DNA of 8,510 nt. Source: an uncultured Lachnospiraceae bacterium (lineage in GTDB: Bacteria; Bacillota_A; Clostridia; Lachnospirales; Lachnospiraceae). Position numbers and translations under genes: made by a program. The notes under the pieces were generated by a model, which was not told the DNA's origin, did no database searches, and saw only the letters and a program-made list of their open reading frames with translations. The stretch spans positions 1 to 8,510 of the forward strand of contig CAMWMM010000196.1 in the NCBI GenBank assembly GCA_947175285.1, read 5' to 3'. Below are positions 1 through 6,420 of the stretch, piece after piece. Each line of letters begins with the position of its first letter. Within the stretch, counting starts at the first letter, position 1.

Positions 1-206
1 GCTAAAAATACTGTAACCAGAATTGATACGATACATATACCAATTGAAAAATAAGCTGCATTATCTGCATATTTTTGTTCTAACTCTGCTTCTGTAGATG
101 CTACTTTTTCCATCGACATAATGCCGAAAATCACGTTGATGATTGTGAACAAAACGCTAATAACAAATGCTCCAATCAATCTTACTTTAATCTTCACGTT
201 TTTCAT
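1..206 (-). CDS. Methyl-accepting chemotaxis protein, N-terminal part (cut by left edge)
   Basis: Only the first 68 codons are visible; the frame is open to the window edge. The start is the ATG at 206-204, with AGAGG 8 nt upstream, beginning right at the cheW stop codon. The product begins MKNVKIKVRLIGAF, a basic stretch followed by a hydrophobic helix at about residues 10-30. A short polar, acidic stretch follows (about 31-50, containing STEAELEQKYADNA), then a second hydrophobic segment from about 51 to the edge. A basic N-terminus and two membrane helices are the usual start of a transmembrane chemoreceptor, and the position 12 nt after cheW fits. The HAMP and signalling domains that would prove it lie outside the window. 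If the second segment is the usual TM2, the extracytoplasmic loop is only about 20 residues, far too short for a Cache or four-helix-bundle sensor domain. The MCP call is inference from topology and context; another two-helix membrane protein is possible. Confidence 0.72.
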   Translation of the reverse strand, partial: MKNVKIKVRLIGAFVISVLFTIINVIFGIMSMEKVASTEAELEQKYADNAAYFSIGICIVSILVTVFL

Positions 207-218
207 CTCTCATACCTC

Positions 219-761
219 TCATTCTTCATCATTATTCATTTCATTTGCCTGTTCAACAACTGATAAATCTTCATCATTTAGCAACTTGTCGGGGTCTAAC
301 AGCAGTTTGACCGCATCTCCGACTTTACCGATACCGTAAACATATTTATTCTGTACTCTATCGGCGCGTCCGACACTCGGGGGAGGCAGGATATTATCTT
401 CTTTAATTTCAACAACCTCCGCGATTTTCTCAACAATCAGTCCAACCATCATAGACTTTATGTTTATCACTATTATACAGGTTCTGTCGTTGTACTCGAA
501 CGGTTCTTGTTTGAATCGCAGTCTGACATCAACAACCGGAATAACTTTTCCTCTTAAGTTAATGAGACCTTTGATGTAATCCTCTGTCTCCGGGATTGCC
601 GTAATCGCCTGCAGTTGGATAATCTCGTTGACATATTGGATTTCCAATCCGAAGTACTCATTACCGGATTTGAAAGTCATGTACTTCCCCTTTTGCGTAT
701 CACTCTCTTGGGAAGCGGCATTTTCTTCCACCTGTCTTTTCAATTCGCTTCTTTCTTCCAT
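219..761 (-). CDS. cheW: CheW, chemotaxis coupling protein
   Basis: A 180-residue adaptor that links chemoreceptors to the CheA kinase in the cytoplasmic signalling array. After a charged, probably disordered N-terminal extension (about residues 1-25), one CheW domain runs from about 26 to 165. Typical CheW features are YFGLEIQYVNEII near the start, IPETEDYIKGLINLRGKVIPVVDVR in the centre with the conserved glycines and arginine (the I-x-G-x-x-x-L-R-G-x-x-x-P-x-x-D pattern), and the GLIVEKIAEVVEI strand-helix. A short acidic tail rich in N, D and E ends the protein. The start is ATG 761-759, with AAAGGA about 11 nt upstream. The gene follows cheA after 26 nt and precedes the receptor gene by 12 nt, so the three are probably co-transcribed. 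The family assignment is firm. The roughly 25-residue extension makes it slightly longer than a minimal CheW of about 150-165 residues. Confidence 0.95.
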   Translation of the reverse strand: MEERSELKRQVEENAASQESDTQKGKYMTFKSGNEYFGLEIQYVNEIIQLQAITAIPETEDYIKGLINLRGKVIPVVDVRLRFKQEPFEYNDRTCIIVINIKSMMVGLIVEKIAEVVEIKEDNILPPPSVGRADRVQNKYVYGIGKVGDAVKLLLDPDKLLNDEDLSVVEQANEMNNDEE

Positions 762-787
762 GTGATTACCGTTCCTTTCTCTTCATT

Positions 788-2962
788 TTATTCTATCAAA
801 CCGGGAGCGTCCAATATCAAAGCGATGCTTCCGTCTCCAAGCTGTGTACAACCGGATAATCCCTTTACCTTCTTGATATACGAAGGAATCGGTTTTACTA
901 CAATTTCCTGTTCGCCAATCAGCTTATCGACAAGAAGACAGACTTTTTTATCATCTACCTCCAGGATTAACATAACGCCATCTTCTACAGATTCTTTATA
1001 CTGCTCCAATCCATACCATTGACCTAAACGAAGCACCGGGAAACACTCACCGCGAATCATAATGTATTCGTCACCATTCGGTTCATGAATCATCATCTCT
1101 TCTTTTACGCGGACAAATTCTTTGATTGCGCCTGTCTCCATGACAAAAGAAGAATTTCCTATCTCCATGACAATGCCGTCTATAATAGCAAGCGTAAGCG
1201 GTATCTTTAAGTTCATGATACTGCCGAATCCCTTTTTGCTCTCAATTTCCAATGCACCGCCGATTGCCTGAATGTTCTGGACTACAACGTCCATACCAAC
1301 GCCTCGTCCCGATATTTCCGTAACAACTTCGTTCGTGGAAAAGCCGGGTAATGTGATGAATTGATATACTTCCTTATCGGAATAAGCGCTGTCCGGCTTA
1401 TTTTCATCCAAAAGCCCCTGTCTTCTCGCTTTTGCCAGTATCTTTTCTCTGTCAAGACCAGCGCCGTCATCTTCTACGCTTATCCATACTTTACCAGCCT
1501 CTGTCTTTGCGGAAAGAGTAACCTTTCCTTTCGCCGGCTTACCACTTTCAAGACGTTCTTCCTTAGTCTCAATACCATGGTCTACGGAATTTCTGACAAT
1601 GTGCATAAGCGGGTCGGAAATATGCTCAATGATATTCTTATCCACCTCAGTCTGCTCGCCGACCATAACGAATTCGATATCCTTTCCGAGTTTTCTGGAA
1701 ACATCAAATACGATACGGTTCATCTTCTGGAACGTATTTGCAAGAGGCACCATTCTCATCGACATGATGACATTCTGCAAATCAGTGGAATTCTTAGCTA
1801 ACTGTGCCGCTGCCTTATAGAAATTATCCAGGTTTAATCCCGGCACTTTCAAATCAGAACTCTGCAATACCATCGACTCTGAAATGACAAGTTCTCCAAT
1901 CAAATCCATCAACTGATCCATTTTTCTTACATCTACGCTGATGAAAGTGGCTTTCTCTCCCTTAGGCTTATCTTTTGCCAGTTTCTTCTGTTTACCTGGT
2001 TCTTTGGATTTAATAACGAAATCACCCGGTGCAATGGCAGGCTTTTCAGGTTTCTTCTCTTCCTTAGGTGCCTCTCCCTCTGCTGTCTGTGTTCTCGCAT
2101 CTATCTCTTCCACACTCGAATCAAGGTCGATTACCGGCGCCGATGCAGCATCCTGCTCCCCGAAATCAAACCCTTGCAAAAATTCTTCCGCCTTACATTC
2201 GTAGACATCTACTTTGTCAATATCATATCCGACACCGACAATCCGTCTGATATCATCTTCGCTGCACTGTGCCTGCAAAAGAATCTTGAATCCTTCTTTA
2301 ATAATTGTCTCCGCACAGTCCGGATCGGAAATAATATCCTCCGGGGAATACAGCAAATCCTCTGCAACTTCTTTCAGAGCATACACTACTTTGTAAGCAT
2401 GTACGTTTGCCATCTCCGTTTCCGGGAAAAAGGAAACATAAATTTTATAAAAATGGCTTGCGCTTGTAGCAACCGGAGCAATATAAAACTGTTTCGGCTC
2501 CTCATGTTTGTTTTCAGGCGGTTCTTCACCTTTTTTCTTTCCGCCCTTGCCGCCGCCTTTGATTTTTTCAAGGAACTCATCAAGGCTTGCAACAAGTTCT
2601 TTTGATTCGCCGTCTGCCGGATCGCCGTTACGAATCTTCTCCAGCTCATTTGAGATAAAGTCCTCTACCTCCAATACATGGTCCACCAATTCCAAGTGAG
2701 GTACATTTTCGGGATGGGATTCTCTCAGATAATAGAAAACATCCTCAAGCTTATGCGCTACAGCCGTTATCTCATCGAACATCATAATGCCCGAAGAGCC
2801 TTTAATCGTATGCATGGTTCTGAATATTTCATTGATGCTGTCTTCGTCAAAACAATCCGCATCCTTCTGGTCAAGAACCATTTCCATCAGCTGCTCTAAC
2901 AGTTGACCGTTCTCGAACAGGTACATATCCAACATACCGTCTGTATTAAAATCTTCCGCCAT
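788..2962 (-). CDS. cheA: CheA, chemotaxis histidine kinase
   Basis: A 724-residue class II histidine kinase that autophosphorylates under receptor control and passes phosphate to receiver proteins. The domains are in the standard order. P1/Hpt spans about 1-110, with phospho-acceptor His51 in MHTIKGSSG. A Gly/Lys-rich linker covers about 136-158. A P2-like regulator-docking domain spans about 159-262 (FYKIYVSFFPETE through IDKVDVYE). A long Lys/Glu/Pro linker covers about 275-335. P3 dimerisation covers about 340-405, and the P4 ATPase domain about 406-590, with N-box HIVRNSVDHG (454-463), G1 DDGAGLD (498-504) and G2 GRGVGMD (552-558). The CheW-like P5 domain spans about 591-724. All catalytic motifs are intact. 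The length is normal for a CheA with one P2 domain. It lies between the receiver gene (40 nt upstream) and cheW (26 nt downstream). The likely phosphate acceptors are CheB and the adjacent receiver protein. Confidence 0.97.
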   Translation of the reverse strand: MAEDFNTDGMLDMYLFENGQLLEQLMEMVLDQKDADCFDEDSINEIFRTMHTIKGSSGIMMFDEITAVAHKLEDVFYYLRESHPENVPHLELVDHVLEVEDFISNELEKIRNGDPADGESKELVASLDEFLEKIKGGGKGGKKKGEEPPENKHEEPKQFYIAPVATSASHFYKIYVSFFPETEMANVHAYKVVYALKEVAEDLLYSPEDIISDPDCAETIIKEGFKILLQAQCSEDDIRRIVGVGYDIDKVDVYECKAEEFLQGFDFGEQDAASAPVIDLDSSVEEIDARTQTAEGEAPKEEKKPEKPAIAPGDFVIKSKEPGKQKKLAKDKPKGEKATFISVDVRKMDQLMDLIGELVISESMVLQSSDLKVPGLNLDNFYKAAAQLAKNSTDLQNVIMSMRMVPLANTFQKMNRIVFDVSRKLGKDIEFVMVGEQTEVDKNIIEHISDPLMHIVRNSVDHGIETKEERLESGKPAKGKVTLSAKTEAGKVWISVEDDGAGLDREKILAKARRQGLLDENKPDSAYSDKEVYQFITLPGFSTNEVVTEISGRGVGMDVVVQNIQAIGGALEIESKKGFGSIMNLKIPLTLAIIDGIVMEIGNSSFVMETGAIKEFVRVKEEMMIHEPNGDEYIMIRGECFPVLRLGQWYGLEQYKESVEDGVMLILEVDDKKVCLLVDKLIGEQEIVVKPIPSYIKKVKGLSGCTQLGDGSIALILDAPGLIE

Positions 2963-2975
2963 CTCCTTCTCCTTT
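2963..2975 (-). promoter_or_regulatory. Tandem Shine-Dalgarno sequences before cheA
   Basis: On the minus strand, AAAGGAG is followed directly by AAGGAG and then the cheA ATG. The distal copy has a workable spacing of 6 nt, while the proximal copy abuts the start codon and cannot serve this ATG. The distal copy fixes the cheA start at 2962. Whether the second copy has any effect is unknown. Confidence 0.7.
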
Positions 2976-3002
2976 CCTGCATATTCTAAATAAGTTCTTG
3001 CG

Positions 3003-3395
3003 TTAAATCAGATTGAGTTTCTTAAGCGCTGTCTCAAATCTCTCCTGATCAATGGGTTTTCCGGAATAAATCGTACATCCCAGTTCAAACGCCATTTTTA
3101 CATTTGCCTCATCATTCAGCGCTGTTGTCATAATGACTTTAACCGCTTTATCCTCCGGTATGTTTCTTTCTTTCTCCAGATTACGAATACCTACAAGCGA
3201 TTGATAGCCGTCCATGACAGGCATCATGATATCAAGACAAATCAAATCATACGGTTCTCCGTCCTCCAGAGCCATCATAAATGCGTCTACCGCTTCCATA
3301 CCATCCACAGTAACATCGCATTCACCATACTTTGACAGAAAATTTACCATGAATTTTCGTGTCGCAAAATCATCTTCGGCTAATAGAATCTTCAT
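3003..3395 (-). CDS. CheY-like single-domain response regulator
   Basis: A 130-residue receiver domain with no output domain. The acidic pocket is EDD (residues 7-9). The phospho-acceptor is Asp55 in LICLDIMMPVMDGY. The switch Thr is in VIMTTAL (89-93 region), the aromatic switch position is Tyr110, and the conserved lysine is Lys113 in SGKPID. All active-site residues are therefore present. Its place between cheB and cheA makes it the probable phosphate acceptor of this CheA. It is not a close textbook match to flagellar CheY: the segment between strands 3 and 4 is long and charged (GIRNLEKERNIPEDKAVK), and the MTTAL motif resembles a separate group of stand-alone receivers. Whether it binds a flagellar motor switch or another target cannot be read from the sequence, so no symbol is given. 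The start is ATG 3395, with AAAGGAG 8 nt upstream. Confidence 0.9.
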   Translation of the reverse strand: MKILLAEDDFATRKFMVNFLSKYGECDVTVDGMEAVDAFMMALEDGEPYDLICLDIMMPVMDGYQSLVGIRNLEKERNIPEDKAVKVIMTTALNDEANVKMAFELGCTIYSGKPIDQERFETALKKLNLI

Positions 3396-3403
3396 ATTCT
3401 TTC

Positions 3404-3410
3404 TCCTTTA
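3404..3410 (-). promoter_or_regulatory. Shine-Dalgarno of the receiver gene overlapping the cheB stop
   Basis: The cheB stop codon TAA (3410-3408) supplies the first bases of AAAGGAG, the ribosome binding site for the receiver gene, 8 nt before its ATG. Terminating ribosomes would sit on the next gene's binding site, which suggests translational coupling of CheB and the receiver. The overlap is seen directly; the coupling is inferred. Confidence 0.75.
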
Positions 3411-4442
3411 CATTTTATTTAACAATGCGTATGTTCGTCCAGCGATATCACCCAGTTTTTCCTGGTATTCCACCGCTCCCAAATCATAAGCAACTTTGGG
3501 CATTCCATAAACTACACAAGTGGACTCATCCTGTCCGATTGTTCTTGCTCCTGCTCTCCGCATGGATAAAAGTCCTTTTCCGCCGTCACCGCCCATTCCT
3601 GTCAGGATGATGCCTACGGCATTGCGTCCGGCGCTTTTTGCCACCGACTCAAACAATACTTCCACTGACGGGCAGTGTCCGTTCACTTTAGGACCCGCTT
3701 TTACTTCCACATGATAAACCCCGTTTACCTTAATTAAGCGCATATGCCTGTCGCCGCCCGGCGCAATCAGCATATGTCCCGGAAGCACTCTGTCGCCGTT
3801 TTCCGCCTCTTTTACCGAAATCCGGCACTGATCATCCAGCCTCTTGGCATACATTTCCGTAAACTTAGGCGGCATATGCTGTACACAGACAATCCCTGGT
3901 ATATCGGTTCCAAAATCCTTAACGACGGAAAAAATAGCTTCCGTTCCTCCCGTTGAGGCTCCGATTGCCACTATTAAATTATTTTTCTGTAAAACCGGAT
4001 TTTCCTGATGCTCCTGATGCATCATAACCGTTTTCTTAATATTGCTTATTCTTGCAGTAGAAGCAATCTTAATCTTTACCATAAGTTCATTCTTGATAAA
4101 ATCTTCTAACTGCATACGGTTGGATACCGCCGGCTTCGCCACAAAATCTACGGCTCCGGCGTTCATCGCATCAAATACCTTATCGCTTAATGCGCTGATA
4201 ACAACAACCGGAAGCGGATACTGCGGTATCAGTTTCCGAAGAAATTCGATTCCGTTCATTCTGGGAAGTTCCACATCCAGAGTCATGACATCCGGTTTGT
4301 GTGCCAAAATAAGATCCCTTGCTTCAAACGGGTCTTTCGCGGTCGCTACAATCTTTATCGCCGGGTCTTTGCTGAGGTTCTGAACCAACAATTCCCTAAA
4401 TACAATGGAATCTTCAACAATTAACACTTTAATTGGCTGCAT
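3408..4442 (-). CDS. cheB: CheB, receptor methylesterase/glutamine deamidase response regulator
   Basis: A 344-residue enzyme that removes methyl groups from receptor glutamates and deamidates receptor glutamines, activated by phosphorylation from CheA. The receiver domain spans about 1-120, with acidic pocket Glu10/Asp11, phospho-acceptor Asp56 in MTLDVELPRMNG, Ser83 in VISAL and Lys103 in VAKPA. A variable linker of about 121-153, rich in His and Gln near MMHQEHQEN, leads to the methylesterase domain (about 154-344). The catalytic triad is visible as Ser163 in GASTGG, His189 in VQHMPP and Asp286 in TGMGGDG, so the enzyme should be active. The length matches the family. It starts 5 nt after cheR ends, pairing the two receptor-modifying enzymes in one transcript. 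Confidence 0.97.
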   Translation of the reverse strand: MQPIKVLIVEDSIVFRELLVQNLSKDPAIKIVATAKDPFEARDLILAHKPDVMTLDVELPRMNGIEFLRKLIPQYPLPVVVISALSDKVFDAMNAGAVDFVAKPAVSNRMQLEDFIKNELMVKIKIASTARISNIKKTVMMHQEHQENPVLQKNNLIVAIGASTGGTEAIFSVVKDFGTDIPGIVCVQHMPPKFTEMYAKRLDDQCRISVKEAENGDRVLPGHMLIAPGGDRHMRLIKVNGVYHVEVKAGPKVNGHCPSVEVLFESVAKSAGRNAVGIILTGMGGDGGKGLLSMRRAGARTIGQDESTCVVYGMPKVAYDLGAVEYQEKLGDIAGRTYALLNKM

Positions 4443-4447
4443 AAGTC

Positions 4448-5302
4448 TTAATTCCCCTCCCTTTTTCTGAAAATAGACGGCTGAATAATCTGGAAAGGCG
4501 TACTGCTTCTGTCGATTGTCTCCGTCGTGCCGATAAAAAAGTATCCTCCCGGCACCATCGCGTCATATATTCTCTGCACCAAATCACGCTTTGTGTTATC
4601 ATCAAAGTATATCATAACATTTCGTAAAAATACAACATGCAGCGGCTTCTTAAACGGAAGCGGATCCATTAAATTGAACTTTCTAAAAAGAACTTCCTTT
4701 TTCAGTTCATCCGTTACCTGATACTGTGTTCCGCCTGCAGCCGACTTAAAGAAATGTCTCTTCCACTGCTCCGGAAGATTCTTAAGCTGCTCTGCACTGT
4801 AAACCCCCAACATTGCCTGCTGTAATACTTTAGTTGAAATATCCGTCGCCAGTATTTTTTTATCCCACTGATTCTTCTCAAGACCGAAGAAATCGGATAA
4901 AACCATCGCTATCATATACGGTTCTTCCCCTGTGGAAGCTGCACCGCACCAGATACGCAAATCCTTGGTTCTTGCCTCTTTCGTCCGAAGCCATGGCAGT
5001 ACCACACTCCTCATATAATCAAAATGCTCAAACTCACGCATAAAATATGTATGGTTTGTTGTCAGAAAGTTAACCAGTATTTTCTCCTGCATACCAGTCT
5101 TATCACGTTCCACCGCATCCATGAACTCATGATAATTCTTCCAGCCGTTCTTCTTTACATAATTTTGCAGTCTCCCGTTAACAATTACTTTTTTCTGTCC
5201 AAGTTCTATTCCATAACGCTGTTTCATGAATACCGAAATTCGCTTCAGTTCTTCATCTGTCATCATTAAAGAAATTTTCTGATTTTCTTCATCTGCTGCC
5301 AT
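4448..5302 (-). CDS. cheR: CheR, chemoreceptor glutamate methyltransferase
   Basis: A 284-residue SAM-dependent methyltransferase that methylates glutamates on chemoreceptors, opposing CheB. The N-terminal helical domain covers about 14-85 and ends in FLTTNHTYFMRE, the CheR signature. The SAM-binding domain follows, with WCGAASTGEEPY (about 118-129), ATDIS (about 152-156) and FLRNVMIYFD (225-234), and then GGYFFIGTTET near the C-terminus. These motifs are characteristic and intact. No TPR domain or other fusion is present. ATG 5302 was chosen because GAGGGAG lies 7 nt upstream; the first 12 residues are charged and Met13/Met14 are possible later starts. It follows the response regulator gene by 33 nt and precedes cheB by 5 nt. 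Confidence 0.96.
   Translation of the reverse strand: MAADEENQKISLMMTDEELKRISVFMKQRYGIELGQKKVIVNGRLQNYVKKNGWKNYHEFMDAVERDKTGMQEKILVNFLTTNHTYFMREFEHFDYMRSVVLPWLRTKEARTKDLRIWCGAASTGEEPYMIAMVLSDFFGLEKNQWDKKILATDISTKVLQQAMLGVYSAEQLKNLPEQWKRHFFKSAAGGTQYQVTDELKKEVLFRKFNLMDPLPFKKPLHVVFLRNVMIYFDDNTKRDLVQRIYDAMVPGGYFFIGTTETIDRSSTPFQIIQPSIFRKREGN
4454..4461 (-). promoter_or_regulatory. cheB Shine-Dalgarno embedded in the last codons of cheR
   Basis: GGGAGGGG lies 11 nt before the cheB ATG, and its bases encode the final Arg-Glu-Gly of CheR just before Asn and the stop. The site supports cheB starting at 4442 and fits coupled translation of the two antagonistic enzymes. The position is observed; the coupling is inferred. 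Confidence 0.7.
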
Positions 5303-5335
5303 TTTTCTGCTCCCTCGAAACTAATCAATCATTTT

Positions 5336-6397
5336 CTAATGAAACTGCCGTGATATCTTACAGCATATCCCATAAATATCCGGATTAAACCGTATACCGG
5401 ATTCTTTTTCCATACACGCAAGCGCCTCTTCCCGGCTGTGGGCATCTTTCCCTGTCAGGGAAGTATAGCGTTCCATAACAGCGACAATCTGCGCCGCAAG
5501 CGGAATCTTATCAGCTTTCAGATTATCAGGATAGCCGCTGCCGTCCCAGTTTTCATGGTGATGACGTGCAATATCAATTGCCGTAGTGATAAATTCATTA
5601 TAATCACTGTTGACATATAAGTCGCTTAGAAGTTTTGCACCTATATCGGTATGATTCTGCAGAGTAGCTTTTTCATCTTCTGTCAGTTCACCATTTTTCT
5701 TTAACAATTCCACCGGCACACCGATATTTCCGATATCACACAAGGGCGCCGCCAGTTCTACCGTATCTACATAAATATCCGAAATCTTATCCTCAAACAA
5801 CGGAGAAAGCTGCATGCCCTGTGCCAGAATACCACAGTTGGACTTTAGTCTCTCCATATAATCACTCTCATAATCGGCATTCTGCATTGCAATATTTGCC
5901 AGCGCATACAAAATATTCTTCTTTTCCAGTTCCATCTGTTTTAACTGCTCGCCTACGGAAATCTGCAGCCGCCTGTTCATCTCCATCAGTTCTCTTTTAA
6001 CTTCATGCAGATGCAGATGAACGCCTACGCGCGCCTGCACAACTTCCGGAATAAACGGTTTTGTGATATAATCCTCTCCTCCGATTAAAAACCCCTCTAC
6101 AATATCCATAGGATCATCGAATGCGGATATAAATACAACGGGAATCTGGCTCGTATCATTATGCTTCTTCAACTCTCTGCACAACTCGTAGCCGTCCATC
6201 CCCGGCATGGAAATGTCACTTAAAATCAGTTCCGGCAGATTCGCTTTCGCCAGTTCCAATGCTTCCTCGCCACTCTCCGCAAGGATAGGAGCGCATCCCA
6301 TATCTTTTATAATTTCTTCCAGAATCAGTCTGTTTGTCTCAATATCATCAACTATCAGTACCGTTTCGCCGCCTGCATTTTCTCTATCATATTCCAT
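5336..6397 (-). CDS. Response regulator with a degenerate HD-GYP domain
   Basis: A 353-residue protein. The receiver domain spans about 11-130, with Asp17/Asp18, phospho-acceptor Asp61 in LILSDISMPGMDGYE, Ser91 and Lys113 in ITKPF, all as expected. A coiled-coil-like helix (about 130-160) leads into an HD-GYP-type domain (about 160-353). HD-GYP enzymes normally hydrolyse cyclic di-GMP at a metal centre. Here the fold-defining parts remain: His249 in QNHTDIG, and RHHHENWDGSGYP with His280/His281 and GYP at 288-290. Other ligand positions differ: the usual LHDIGK reads LCDIGN (Cys220, Asn224), the early E-x-x-x-H pair aligns to Tyr176/Tyr180, and the ADVYDAL aspartate aligns to Glu309. It may be inactive, or a c-di-GMP-binding or protein-binding output. 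It follows the kinase gene by 23 nt and is its probable partner. The start has AAGGAGG about 12 nt upstream. These residue assignments come from alignment by eye. Confidence 0.9.
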   Translation of the reverse strand: MEYDRENAGGETVLIVDDIETNRLILEEIIKDMGCAPILAESGEEALELAKANLPELILSDISMPGMDGYELCRELKKHNDTSQIPVVFISAFDDPMDIVEGFLIGGEDYITKPFIPEVVQARVGVHLHLHEVKRELMEMNRRLQISVGEQLKQMELEKKNILYALANIAMQNADYESDYMERLKSNCGILAQGMQLSPLFEDKISDIYVDTVELAAPLCDIGNIGVPVELLKKNGELTEDEKATLQNHTDIGAKLLSDLYVNSDYNEFITTAIDIARHHHENWDGSGYPDNLKADKIPLAAQIVAVMERYTSLTGKDAHSREEALACMEKESGIRFNPDIYGICCKISRQFH

Positions 6398-6420
6398 TGA
6401 ACCCGATTCCCTCCTTTTTC

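Noticed and set aside
615..1022. Plus-strand ORF of 135 codons antisense to cheW and the end of cheA
   Set aside because: It overlaps two confidently identified genes, has no recognisable domain and no convincing ribosome binding site. It is a shadow of the coding strand.
1373..1400. A sigma-28 (flagellar) -10-like sequence, TCCGATAA on the minus strand inside cheA
   Set aside because: No matching TAAA element lies at the proper distance and the site is deep inside conserved coding sequence.
1361..1801. Plus-strand ORF of 146 codons antisense to cheA
   Set aside because: It lies opposite the conserved ATPase region of CheA and its protein resembles no family. Codon structure belongs to the minus strand.
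2174..2605. Plus-strand ORF of 143 codons antisense to the P2 region of cheA
   Set aside because: Same reasoning: antisense shadow, Cys- and Phe-rich translation with no domain.
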